A stretch of 64,000 nt of DNA from Emmonsiellopsis sp. PD_33 (GCA_032988165.1 JANTQF010000011.1:1-64000), one strand, 5' to 3'; counted from the first letter of the stretch, positions 12,381-23,664 are shown. Notes: generated from the sequence alone by a model not told the origin. A program made the numbers and translations.

Positions 12381-12963
12381 TCAACCTGAGTAATCAGAAA
12401 ACTTATATTCTATCATCATCTCCTAAAGTTTCTGCACTAGCTGCATATCATGAGGCTGGATTATTACACATTTAGCATGAATAGCAAGGTAGTTTGCCAC
12501 TAATTATTTCCATATCAGTATGTTAAATAGCTAACAAGAGTATTTAAATAGATGACATACTTTTAAGTTTAGAAGTTAGAGCTATCTCTACTACCTCCTA
12601 CAGTGCTTCCAGTGTAGAAGCTTGAATGCAGATGTCCTTTCCTCCTTTCCTATTAACTATAATCTCATGCACAAGTTGATGGAATGGAGTGTAGCACATT
12701 AAGAGTTCTGTGGATTTCTGATATCTTCAGATCTCTTGTATTATGACAGCTAGAAGTTATTAATATTAATATATCAATCTTTATATCAATATTATGACCA
12801 ACTTACTGTCAGGACACCAACAGTGAGGTTTCTTTACTTGTCCAGTTCTTGGTGCTGATAGTTGCTTGTCCCTAGTTGATTTTCTTGCTACCTTGCCAGC
12901 AAGATTCTTCATGGGTGCCTTCCCCCTAGTGGTATGTCTGGCTGTTTATTTTGTCCTTACCAT
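12381..12963 (-). pseudogene. Histone H3-like gene carried by the 21.2-kb element
   Basis: Histone H3 packages DNA in the nucleosome. Three exons on the minus strand (12963-12807, 12749-12561, 12499-12381; 465 nt, 154 codons before the stop, against 135 in ordinary H3) align with H3 from end to end. Visible blocks are the tail MVRTK.TARHTTRGKAP, VARKS at 24-28, GQVKKPH, the alphaN helix RYQKSTELL, an ALxE block, and LAIHAKCVIIQPHDMQL in alpha3. The introns (57 and 61 nt) have GTAAGT and GTATGT donors and keep phase. About seven extra residues sit between S28 and the GxVKKPH block. K9, S10 and G12 are H, T and R; K4, K14, K23 and K27 remain. Stops at codons 6, 60, 103 and 141 are explained by C-to-T change. 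It is dead here, but its ancestor looks functional. A CENP-A origin is less likely because the N-tail is H3-like. Confidence 0.88.
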
Positions 12964-13404
12964 CTTTTGCAATTAGCATATAAACTGACATTCAACTAGA
13001 AATCAATAGCTATACTTACTTTGCAGAAGGGAGTAGCAGGGGCACACCAAGTGAGGCATAAAGAGAGGGAGGGTGAAAGAAGAATATGAGGCAGATAAAG
13101 GTAGAAAATGAAAGGAAGTAGGAAAAGAAAATATATTTAAGATAATGAATCCCCAGTTAACTACATTGCTTAGTGTGTTATTCAATAAAAATACACTAAT
13201 AAAAATAATAAATGAGCTCTCCTTTTTGATCCTTTCTACTTCTATCTATTCTATTTTGTCTCTTTATACTAATTATTCTCATAATCAGTAGCTATTACTC
13301 TTATTTCTATAGACCTTTCTGTCTCTACCTCCCTGCCTGCCTCTACCTCTGCACATCTACCTCCACATGTCCACCTCTGCACATCTACCTCTCTAACTGA
13401 AAAA
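12964..13404. promoter_or_regulatory. Shared intergenic region between the H3-like gene and the next gene
   Basis: 441 bp separate the divergent start codons of the H3-like gene (-) and the gene at 13405 (+). The + side ends in a pyrimidine-rich tract at 13307-13399 with repeated CTACCTCTGCACAT words, of the kind often found before fungal start sites. A role as a two-way promoter is inferred from position only. Confidence 0.4.
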
Positions 13405-14359
13405 ATGAGTCACTATGGCTCTAAGCCTGAAACTACCACTAGTAGCTGAAAGAAACCTGAAGAGTGCTCAACAAACCCATTCTCACAAAAGAACCATGCA
13501 TGGCTTGCCAAGCTCTCTACTGATGAGCTTGCCCTTAATCAAGCAAAAAATGCTGACTGAGCTGCTGAGAATTATCACCTCCAAAAGCTCTATACTACAG
13601 CAGAATATAAGGAGGCAAATGAGGATGTTCATAAGGAACTTGAGGCTACAAAGAGAGCTGAGGTTAAGAGGAAATAATAAGTAATAATTTATTTGATCTC
13701 ATACTAGCTTATCATATATTAATTTAATTATTATAGAGCAAGAACTGGTATTACTGCAGCAGCACTTGAAGAAAATCAGGCAACTACTCCCAATGAAATG
13801 TAAGTTATATAAAACTTTTATTTATTTTCTATGGCTGTTTCTAATATTCTGGCTATCTAGGGTTACTATGTGGAAATATATAACCCAGTCAAAGGATACC
13901 ATGCAGGAGGTAAAGTAGCACCTTGAGGATGAGAAAGAGTTTGAAAGTGATAAAATACCTATAGATGAGCAAGTAGAAAAGGCCTATATAGATGGAATAA
14001 AGAAGATGGTGGATAGAACTAATTTTAATTAGCTGATTCATACCTAGTAGATGCAGGAATAATTAAAGATCAAAAAGTGTGTGGAAAATAAAATTTAGCT
14101 GCTGAAGTATAGTACTATTCAAATCTACTATATGTCCAGACCTGAGCTCTTGATGTTAAAGGTTATAGTGGTTAGTGAAGGTGAGAAGCTGCTAGTGGTT
14201 CAGAACTGGGCAGTTACAGAGGAGGTAATGAAAGGGGGTAAGATCTTTAAGGCTCACAAATGTGCAATGAAGGTTCTGAAGGGGGGGGTCACAATAAAAA
14301 AGTTTAATCAGATGAACTGGCAGTCAGATGAGTTTCTAATGTTTCTTCCTGATAATTAA
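13405..14359 (+). pseudogene. Unidentified gene of the 21.2-kb element
   Basis: I do not recognise this protein. The ATG at 13405 opens MSHYGSKPETTTSS. A charged, probably helical stretch follows (AENYHLQKLYTTAEYKEAN...) to about 13674. A second exon lies near 13737-13800, and a third from 13860 to the stop at 14357-14359. The second intron is clear: GTAAGT at 13801, CTAG before 13860, phase kept so the join gives NEMVTMW. The end is basic (KGGVTIKKFNQMNWQSDEF). Stops inside exons are TAG, TAA or TGA, consistent with C-to-T decay. It lies between the H3-like gene and the integrase, so a role in transposition is possible but not shown. Confidence 0.6.
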
Positions 14360-14616
14360 ATACATCCAGTGTGGAATTATTGCAATCTTTATATCAATCA
14401 TTAATTCATGGGAGCACTAATTGTGCCTTTACTGTATGGTAGCTTGGCAGCTGCAGCATAGGCATAATTAGCATGTAAAATGAAATATATAATGGTTTCC
14501 TTGGCAACCATTATTTGTTTATCATTTATTTTTAATCTTTTCCTAACTGCAAGGTTTTTTTTTCTACTTTCTTTCTTTCTTTTTTTACATTCCTAGCCTC
14601 ATATATCTCTTTTATC

Positions 14617-16334
14617 ATGCCTTCCCCTAGTGAATTTATTTTAAATCCCTACCAAGATCTAATTCATGATCTCATTGAATAAGGTCTAACCCAACAGAAT
14701 ATTCTTTAATACCTAAAGGATGAAAAATACCTCACTGTTAGTCATACTGCTCTAACTGAGTCATTAAAACACTGAAACATTTCCAAGTATCAAAAACTAG
14801 AAGATAATAATAGAGTATGGAGCACCATTCAGAACTTATTCTTCAGAGGTTTGCAGGATGATGAAATGCTGTGAATCCTTAGTGACAAAGAATATAAACT
14901 TAGCCAATATAAATTATATTGAATTTGAAAACACATTGGGCTTCTACAGCAACAGAATGACTATAATATAAAGGAAATACAGCAGGAACTACTAGAGACT
15001 ATTCAGAAAGAGCTTGATGATAGTTTTATTCAAGTATTTGGATGTGAACATCTTTACACACATTTTTGACAGAAGGGCTATGTTATCTCTTGGTAAGAAA
15101 CCTCAAATGAAGTGATATGATAATTGCAATAAAAGCTAACATGAGAATTTAACTGTAGGAATTGTCTATTCAACACAGTTTGTCAGCTTGATCCTAATGA
15201 GATTAACTGCTGACTTAATGACCTTCAATGCTATTATGAAATATATATCATTCTGGGTCCAAATTATCTGTGGTCTGTTGATGGGTATTGCAAGTTTGAT
15301 TGCTGAGGAATTGAGATTTATGCAGCCATTAATGTATATTCTTGATATATTATTTGGATATATGTTGGAATCAGCTGCTGAACTGCTGTCTCTATTCTCT
15401 GATAATATCTTGATACTCTTGGGACAAACCAGGTTTTCCTACAGGTTATTCACTTGGATCAGAATATTGAAACTCCCATGATGGCTGTAGCCCAGTTTAA
15501 ACTGTGCCAGCAAATTAACCCTGATATATCATTTGATTAATGCTATTAATATGGAACTAGCACTGCCAATCAATGTATTAAGGCTTGGTGGAGCCAGCTT
15601 GCAAAGAAATTTATAAATCCTTGAAGAGTAAGTTAATCATTATATCTATTATATCATTTTAATATCAAGACTAACATCTAATTCTTTCATCTTCTAGTCT
15701 TATTTTCAAAGACTCAGCCACTGAAATCACTACTGGCAAGATATACTTTCTGATTGCATTGCCTTCCTTGCAGTCTATATACTAATTATGTGAGATGGGG
15801 TTCTAAAATATGTTGGTGTTTGAAATGACTATTACATTCATCCAAAATGCTGGCAACCACACAGTGTTTATGGACATCCCTGGGTGCTTTATAATCATTC
15901 AAAAAATGCTGAACAGTATAGTTTAACACCTGATCCAAGGGTCCTAAAAGACTTACAGGATTAGTATTCTGGGTGGGGTAAGTAGAGTACTTCTTTATAC
16001 TGTGTTTTAGAGAGAGTTATGCTAATATATAGTAGATATTAATGAGTATCTTCCTGCTGAGACAAAAAAATGGTGTAGGGATTATATTTGTGAGAAGGGA
16101 TACCCAATAGGAAGGATAATCATGGCTGATGCTCTACTAGATGGTTGCCAAGTGCATACTATCATGTATATGGACCTTTATGTGGCCATCCAACAGCATA
16201 TTAATTCTGAACTTACACCAATTCTGAGGAAATCTTCTAAATCAACTGGTGCATGAGACTAGCAACCAGATCTGGAGAACATAGACTTTACTACTATTCC
16301 AGAGATGACACTATCTTCTGAGGTAGAGGAATAG
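14617..16334 (+). pseudogene. Integrase-like DDE transposase of the 21.2-kb element
   Basis: The likely DNA strand-transfer enzyme of the element. From the ATG at 14617 a helix-turn-helix-like N-terminus (HDLIExGLTQQNIL...) leads to a long linker. The catalytic core follows in one frame: GPNYLWSVDGY with Asp at 15280, a second Asp at 15457 (HLDQNIET) and the block GTSTANQCIKAWW with the third acidic position at 15580. Spacing is D-58-D-40-E, close to the retroviral integrase fold. The block resembles the NQRIExWW motif of eukaryotic integrase-core proteins; here E is encoded as K by a G-to-A change, so it is dead. At least one intron is needed near 15620-15700 and another near 15975-16030 to reach the C-terminal frame ending ...LSSEVEE. 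Early stops come from CAA, CAG or CGA codons. Confidence 0.78.
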
Positions 16335-16383
16335 ATAATGTGGTTTTCTATTATATATTCTACCACTATAGTAGTTTACTAAA

Positions 16384-17010
16384 TTTAATTCCTTTCATAA
16401 AGCTCCACATGGGTAGATAAAGGTGGTTTGTAGACCCTTTCCTATCTTTTTGATTCAATTCCTTTTATGAAGCTTTAAGTCCCTGCCTGTCTTTTTGATT
16501 TGATTCCTTTCATGAAGCTCCAAGTCCCTGCCTGTCTTTTTGATTCAATTCCTTTTGTGAAGCTCCCTATATTCATCAATTTAATTCCTTTCATGAATGT
16601 TTGTTGATTCAATTCCTTTCATAAAGCTCTCTATGTTCATCAATTTGATTCTTTTTGTGAAGCTCCAAGTTCCTACCTGTCTTTTTGATTCAATTCCTTT
16701 CATGAAGCTCCCTATGTTCATCAATTTGATTCCTTTTGTGAAGCTCTCTATATTCATTGATTTGATTCCTTTCATGAATGTTTGTTGATTCAATTCCTTT
16801 CATGAAGCTCCCTATATTCATCAATTCAATTTCTTTTGCAAAGCTCTCTATGTTCATCAATTTGATTCCTTTTATGAAGCTCCCTATATTCATTGATTCA
16901 ATTCCTTTTGCAAAGCTCCCTATCTTTATTGATTTGATTCCTTTTGCAAAGCTTCCTATATTCATCAATTTAATTCCTTTTGCAAAGCTTCCTATGTTCA
17001 TCAATTCAAT
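16384..17010. repeat. Minisatellite built on 36-bp units
   Basis: A tandem array of related units (TTCATCAATTTGATTCCTTT and GAAGCTCC core). The right half has a regular 36-bp period. The left part has longer units that add a CCAAGTCCCTGCCTGTC insert. Because 36 is divisible by three, both strands stay open and give 12-residue repeats (MNIGSFAKGIKL on the minus strand), which I regard as a by-product rather than a protein. Confidence 0.85.
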
Positions 17011-17221
17011 TCCTTTTAGTTATAAATACCTGACTCTTCTCTACTTCTCTATCTTTTTTTCACTTTCATTAAATATCTTCTCTCCTATTAAAGATCTTCA
17101 ACATTCTCCTTCCCACAACATACCAATCATAACTACTTTGAAATCCTTTTACTATTTCTCTTCTTCCTAGAAAAGAAAATCCTCCCTCCTCTAATATCCT
17201 TTATAAGATATTACCTTCCAT
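17011..17221 (+). promoter_or_regulatory. TATA box and pyrimidine-rich leader after the minisatellite
   Basis: TATAAATA at 17021-17028 is followed by a T/C-rich stretch to about 17180 (ACTCTTCTCTACTTCTC, then TCCTTCCCACAACATACC), a typical fungal start region. ATG at 17222 is followed ten bases on by a GTAAGT donor. Function is inferred from layout. Confidence 0.4.
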
Positions 17222-18500
17222 ATGAAAGATGTAAGTATAAACCCTTGACACTATAATAGAGAAGTAGTAAGACTGACATGATATATAGATCAGCCAATTA
17301 CAATTATAAAATACTCTCTGTTGCTAGCTGAGAGCTAACATGCTTCTACTGTATCCCTCCCTCTGATGCCTGAGCACTGCTAGCCCAGCATGGGAGGACT
17401 GTGATATATATATAAAATGCCATTGATCCTGCTCACTTCATCTGTCCTCAAACCTTGTAAATGAATGCAATATTGATTTAATCCTATGAACAATGATGTA
17501 ATGGATGATCAATGCAGTACCCCTGCAATTCCTACTAATTAAGCTACTAGTGTTAACTATTTCCCTTCTGTGTTTGAGTCCCTAGCTGTTTTGGGGGGTG
17601 TTGTGGAAACTGTGTATGAAATAATTGCCCTGGCCAATACAATGTATAGGATATATATCAAAATGTCCCTTTCTCCTCAACTTCCTCTCTAGGCCCTCCT
17701 CTACCTTCTGCACTTCCTGTCAGTGGCCAGCCTGAGTCTACACCCAACAACCCCATCATTATTAATTGAGTGGAGGGTTAGATGATCTCCTCCCCCAGAA
17801 GGTAGTTTTGAAGGCTTTGAAATCTGGATGAACCTTGCTTTGTCTCTTTTGATTGATTTTGTTAGCTTTTTTTTTTGGCACTTAATTTTAAGGGGTAGAG
17901 CTGGCTCTCTACCTGGGCTTTTTACTGTCTCTTTTCCTTCTGCTTTATATGTATGGCTGGGTTGATTTTGGGTGCTAATTTTGATTTTTTAAGTGTGGAT
18001 TTGGTGCCTAGCCTTTGTCTTTTCCTTTTCCTTTTATTTTTACTTCATACAGGTGTGGCTGCATTATTATTTCAGGCTGCATAGTTAAAAATACAACAAG
18101 TTTCTTACAGGAAAAAGCTGGTAGAATCCATTGATTATTTACTTTATATGCATGGTATCTATTGTATATATGTAGCTGGCCAGCAGTGGGTTAGCTGTAG
18201 TGATATCATGATGGAGATTATAGAGCTACTGCAAGAAGAGAGGGTGGAAAATATATATATAAGTTACAAACATTTCTATTTTAGTTTGATATCCCATAAC
18301 ATCACATTAATATATCAAATCACTGTAAAGAAGAGATAAAACTATATATTTATTCTCTATCTATTAGATTTATAACCTTGATATAGATTTTCCATCTATA
18401 ATAAACCATCATTAGTGATTCTTTATAGAGTATTCTAATAGTGGCTAAATATCATAATACTGTTTATCCCACATTACAAGAAGTATCAGAATCAAATTGT
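17222..18500 (+). other. Gene-like remnant, product unknown
   Basis: Short coding-like pieces on the + strand, for example MNNDVMDDQCSTPAIPT near 17490 and an open segment at 18148-18339, but no continuous frame. Moderately GC-containing islands at 17580-17830 suggest a former gene driven by the TATA region just upstream. No domain was recognised. Confidence 0.3.
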
Positions 18501-18501
18501 T

Positions 18502-18562
18502 GGCCTGTAGCTCAGTTGGAATATAGACATCATAATCTGTAGTTTGAATCATAATAATGACA
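18502..18562 (+). tRNA. tRNA-like remnant (elongator tRNA-Met type)
   Basis: The segment starts GGCCTGTAGCTCAGTTGG, a normal acceptor start plus A box (18508-18519). CATAATCTG follows as in an elongator tRNA-Met anticodon arm, then AGTTTGAATCA at 18541-18551, a B box whose central CG has become TG. The 3' half of the acceptor stem is missing. A run of ten T at 18572-18581 could end Pol III transcription. It could be a decayed tRNA gene or the head of a tRNA-derived SINE. Confidence 0.45.
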
Positions 18563-18571
18563 CTTAACTTA

Positions 18572-18581
18572 TTTTTTTTTT
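18572..18581 (+). terminator. T-run behind the tRNA-like unit
   Basis: Ten consecutive T ten bases after the tRNA-like segment; Pol III stops at such runs. Confidence 0.35.
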
Positions 18582-18719
18582 CCACTCTGCTCTCAGGGGT
18601 AGGGTTTAGGGCTACTTACATAATCATTTATCTTAGCAATTTTTTTAGCAATTTTTATACTGTGAACATTCCACAACATTTCAATCTATAGATTCCATTC
18701 ATTCCAATTATCTTCCACC

Positions 18720-20014
18720 ATGCCCTGGATGAGATTCTGCTCTAATATCCCTAGATTCCTTCATGAGAAACAATATGATACTGCTGTTGCCTGCCCACAC
18801 TGTGATGAAGTCAATTCAAAGCTCTCTTCTACTTCTTGAAATCTTACTCCTCAACTTTCCACCCCAATGAAGAAATCCAATTTAATAATCATTATTGATG
18901 ATAGTCTTCCAGCCCTGAAGTCTTCACTACCAGCCCTTCTTAATTGAAACCCAGTAAATCATGCTCAACAACAAGTCATTCAAAAAACATGAAGGGAAGA
19001 TGATCATCATCCTCATACTGGATCATTAACCTACAGTGTGTGATCAAAACTTACTACACTGAAAACTGAAAAGATATTAGTACTTAATATTAGATTAAAA
19101 TCACACAAATTACTTCTTCACCTATGGAAGTGTGAATTTCTGAATTCAGCTCTGGAAACCTATACTGCCTGGTTATTACTAGGTAAAGCTTGTGTTTTTC
19201 CTTTTATTATTAATATGTTACTAACTACTGGCACACCAACTATATAGATAAAATCCAGACTTTGATTAGTTCCCAGAGTTCATTTTTGATAATGACTGAG
19301 TTTATAACAGTTGTTACATACCATTTGGACCACTGATAATGGGGTCAGAAACTTGAATACCTCTCCCCTGTAGACACATTTATTACAAGTAATATCTTAG
19401 TTAAGGATGGAGTAACAAAATTAATCTTCAGTGTATGGAAATTAAGCACTGACAAGCTTTTTGAGTAATTTAAATCCAAAATAAATACTTATTTAACAAT
19501 TACTGATATTTATATCTGTCTTGTTACATTTAATGACTCTGAGGGTGAGTCTGAGAAGATGTGTACTCTGAGCCCTATAAAAAAGAAATTGAAATTGAAA
19601 AAGCAGCTAATCAAAAAGGAACAATCTATTTCACTATCTTTCAAAAAGAAACAATCTATCTTGCCATTTGTTAAAAAGGAATGATCTACCTCACCCTCTT
19701 TTGACATTTTATCTTTTTTTAAGTGACCCTGAGAAGACTCCTCCAATCTTAGTGAGTTTGACTGGCAAGTATATGCATAAAGATATATAATAAAGATGGA
19801 ACCTACTAATGAACCAAACATTAAGGTTGAGGAGATGACTGGAGCTGATGCAAATGAGGAGGAAGATGAGGATGCTAAGAGGAAATAAGATGCTAATGAA
19901 GAGGAAGAAAGGAAGGAGAAGAAGGAGAAGGAAAAGAAGGAAAAAAAGGAGAAGAAGAAGGAAAAGAAGGAGAATGAAAAGGAAGAGACCCCTCTAGATG
20001 GTCCTGCAGAGTAA
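18720..20014 (+). pseudogene. Unidentified gene with acidic-basic C-terminal tail
   Basis: ATG at 18720 opens MPWMRFCSNIPRFLHEK and soon shows one CxxC pair (VACPHCDEVNSK). The middle is broken by stops. From about 19500 a frame encodes repeated KKExSISLSFKKK-type blocks (three copies of about 14 residues). An almost pure Glu/Lys tail lies at 19860-19990, ending ...PLDGPAE at the stop 20012-20014. The DNA there is a polypurine tract of more than 100 bases on the + strand. Such tails occur in many nuclear and nucleolar proteins, but nothing identifies this one. It belongs to the cargo of the 21.2-kb element by position. Confidence 0.5.
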
Positions 20015-20276
20015 ATATAGGGTTAGAAAAATAGAAAATGATTTTATTCATACTATATGTATGTTTTTCTCTTTCATTCTTATCATTTTATGATGCTGGC
20101 AGCTAGACCTGCTCTTGCTGATTATAGCTCTCCCTTTCTGCATCTAGTATCTCTTTATCTTTAGCTTTTCCATATATTATTTGTCTACAGCTGATTCAAC
20201 ACTACTTAGACTATCTCCTTTGTTTTTAATTGATAATTCTATTTCTCTTGGTTGCCATCTTTAATAAAATTCTCTC

Positions 20277-20572
20277 TGATTCACCCAAATCTGCTCTCTG
20301 TGTATATCCCTACTGATTCACCTGAATCCACTCCCTGTGTATATCCCTACTGATTTGCCTAAATCTACTCTCTGTATATATTCCTACCAATTTGCCTGAA
20401 TCTACTTCCTGTGTATATCCCTACTGATTCACCTGAATCTGCTCTCCATGTATATCCCTACTAATTTACCTGAATTTACTCCCTGTGTATATCCCTACCA
20501 ATTCACCCAAATCTACTCCCCATGTATATCCCTACTGATTTGCCCAAATCTGCTCCCTGTGCTCAAGCCCCA
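20277..20572. repeat. 37-bp minisatellite, eight units
   Basis: Eight head-to-tail units of 37 bp (TGATTCACCTGAATCTGCTC...TATATCCCTAC). The last is slightly altered. Differences between units are almost all transitions. Confidence 0.9.
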
Positions 20573-20904
20573 ATTCACCCAAGATTGATGATGGTGAGAA
20601 TACTGCTTGAATGAGGAATCCTAGTTACCACTGGAATTTCACTAAGGTTAGAGAAGGGCCTGAGTAGTAGTATTACTATAAAGCATGTATCAAGGAAGTG
20701 AATTAACTCTGTGAAATTAGTGCATCAATTGGATTCTGCATCACAACATCTTTATAATCATTAATATTAACAATCTTTGCCTCTACAGTTCTGACAACTT
20801 CTATATTCTCTAATATTATTTTATCTATTAGGTTATTAAGCCCCTTTTACTTTCCCTATTTAATTTTCTCCTTTTATTTTGGATACCCTACCTCCCCCAC
20901 AGCA

Positions 20905-21055
20905 TGATATATATGTCCTCCTGTTTTAAGGACTTGTACACTTTTCTTCTCAGAACTTACCTTTATCTTATAGAGGTTTTGTACACTTTCCTTCTCACTG
21001 AAGGTACTGTGCACTCTTCTTTTGAGCTGCCTGCTCTCTGTAAGGGGAAAGTGTA
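20905..21055. repeat. 140-bp interspersed repeat, copy 1 of 3
   Basis: Begins near CCTCCTGTTTTAAGGACTTG and contains three sub-blocks of roughly 45 bp, each with a GYACWYTTYYYTTCTC core. Matches 22718-22855 and 23665-23815. Confidence 0.75.
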
Positions 21056-21604
21056 CAGCAAACTAAATGATAGGTTAGAATAGTCCCTTGCAGCTTCAGC
21101 TTTGATGGCATTACTATCCCTAACTGTTTGCTCTATATTAATAGTATTTTCCTCTGCTATAGTGTTGGATGTGTACCCATCATTTCTTGATTTTACCCTT
21201 TGATTTTGAAAAGATGTCAGGGATATCCTCCATACTGAGGCTGGATATTCTAAATCATTAAGGACTGAGCTATGGCAATGTTACTATACTTGAAGTGGTA
21301 GGGATATCTAAGCTATGGCAATGTTGCCATGCTTGGAGATGGTGGGGATATCTCACATACTGAGAGTTCTAAATATTTAGAGTCATTAAGGATTAGGCTA
21401 TGACAATATCACCATGTAAAGATTCAGCTTGAATTTCTGAGCCTAGAGCAACACTTTAATTCTTCAACTGTTTAGCTTCAATGGCCATTGTGCTCTATAC
21501 ATGTGGATGAATATGCCAGACATATCACTTCACCCATATTGAAATTAAGACATACTACTTGATGAGGACTTAATGAGTGGATACATCTTTTCTTTCTCCC
21601 TCCT

Positions 21605-23600
21605 GCACTCTATCATTTCATTGTGTCAGGGATATTCAGTGTTTCTGCTGATAGTGACTCAGCAGATGTCAATCAGGCCCAGATAAATAGAAAAGAGACT
21701 CTAAATGAGCAAGGAGGTGATCAGCAACTAGATGAGCTATCAAAGCTTAATGTAGTCTTACCTACTATTAATAATGAAAATGATTATGGGTTTCTCCCTG
21801 ACTATTCAGAGGTAGATGAGATTCTTGAGAGGGTAGAGGACTTATCTCTCACAACCTACTATGTGAGGCTTAATAGTGAGGATATTTTAAATGTGAGAAA
21901 TCATCTTATTCTATTTATTTAATCTTCTTTCTTTACTCACACTATTCTCATAGCTCTCAGCTACTATTACATACATACCATCCAGAATGGACAAGATACA
22001 TTATTAGAGTTCAATAACACCATGACTTACAAATTTACCTAGCAAGATATAAGTCATTAAACTCACTGCTGAACCATCCAATCTTGACTAGATAGTAGCC
22101 CTTATGAGGATGAGCCTCAATGAAAATCCTACTAAATGAGAATAGCTACTGCACTATATTGCTCACTTCAGGATGATAGTTCATCTGATGACACTCTTAA
22201 TGATATGTCAATTCCAATAAGATAATCTAGTTGATTGATTATTATCATCATATTTCAAAGCTCAGATGAATCAGAAACTTGCTTGTCCTGGCATTCAGTC
22301 ATCAAATTGAGTAAGGTCATCAAGAAGTATGGCTGGACAGTTGGAGGATACCAGGTATTTCTAATTATATTAGTTATTATATCAATCTTACTGTGAATAA
22401 GTTAGGCATTAATTTACAATTCTTACTCAGCTAACCCATGGTATATTTAGCAACAAACCTCAAATAGTTTATAGGTTTGCTTTTCTGGGTCCTCCAAGTT
22501 GAAGATATTTTCTGGAATCCTGGATCCTCTTAATTGGAATATCTGCTGGAATGCTTGAAGTCAAAGACATTTCCATTTTAGTTAGTTATAATTAGAGGAT
22601 ATAAGGATATTGCTAACAGCCTCATCAAGCCCCTCAACACTACAAAATATAGTGAGTTAAAGATACTATTAATAGTTAGGAATACCTTACCCTCTTCCAG
22701 CAGTGTGGTGAACATATCCTCCTGTTTTAAGAACTTGTGCACTTTTCTTCTCAGAACTTACCTTTATCTCTTAGAGATTCTGTATGCTTTCCTTCTCACT
22801 GAGGGCTCTATATGCTTCTCTTTTGAAGTGCCTGGGTCATCAAGAAGGGGGAAAGCAGATAGTAGGAGAGGAAGATGACATGTACAGCATTAATAAGAAT
22901 GTCTGGATACAGTCACTATATAATACTTCTAAATCTAGAAGGGAAGAGAATAGCTGATACTAGCTAGATACTCTAGTATAGCTTAACTAACTCCCTACCA
23001 TCTCATCAGCTCTTTTTGTCCTCATGAAAGGATCATTCCTTCAGTTTTTTTGCTAGGTCAAATAGAGACCTGAAGACTGGCATTTTGGATATTAAATACT
23101 GGAAGTGTGGAATCCCTGGTAAAAGCAAGATCATTTTATGAACACTGCACTGATTATATTATCTATAAACAATTTTTCAGTGAATAAATAGATTCTTTGT
23201 GGCATATAGGACCTGCTGAATGATCTCAACCTAGAATTACCTATCTTTTTTCTATCTTAATGTTTACTCATTCAGAACTGTGTGTCTGTTAATTCTAAAT
23301 GAGGAGGGTCACCATCACTTCTCAGGTAGAAACTGGACACACTTATTAGCATTTCACCTTCACCACTGATCTTTTCAAAATCAGTTTATTGCAGTAATGA
23401 GCCATCACAATCTACCACAATTGAAAGTGAGGCACTGAAGGAATTACTCAGCAATGCTGAAGAGTATGATTGGCAGATATATGATCAAGGTGATAGTGAT
23501 TTCATCAGCCTTTATCTGGAGGATTTTATGATATATGTGTGAACTTGGAGTTTCCCAAGATCTCATAGTTTAGAAGCAACCACAGGTTGCAAAATAAACT
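21605..23600 (+). pseudogene. Decayed cargo genes between the 140-bp repeats
   Basis: A + strand frame at 21623-21922 reads SADSDSADVNQAQINRKE and, further on, DYGFLPDYSEVDEILERVED before a likely donor; it has no ATG in place, so its true start lies upstream or is lost. Further exon-like pieces are SSDESETCLSWHS at about 22262 and VIIRGYKDIANSLIKPLN near 22585. Another near 23400-23540 reads ESEALKELLSNAEEYDW. Introns with GTATTT or GTAAGT donors can be suggested. No family was recognised. They may be one long gene or two. Confidence 0.4.
22718..22855. repeat. 140-bp interspersed repeat, copy 2 of 3
   Basis: Begins CATATCCTCCTGTTTTAAGA and ends near GGGGGAAAG, like copy 1. Copies 1 and 2 differ mainly by transitions. 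Confidence 0.75.
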
Positions 23601-23664
23601 AGAGTATAAGTGATATGTCAGGGGTGACCATATTGCTTATGATGAGAGTACTTTCTGTGGTAAA

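Noticed and set aside
12381..12963. CENP-A (centromeric H3) instead of an H3-like protein
   Set aside because: The N-tail keeps the ordinary H3 layout (RTKxTAR, GKAP, ARKS, VKKPH), which CENP-A lacks. The longer region after S28 alone is not enough.
16581..17170. Repeat proteins on both strands of the 36-bp array
   Set aside because: A period divisible by three keeps all copies in one frame by arithmetic. There is no supported start and no non-repeat domain.
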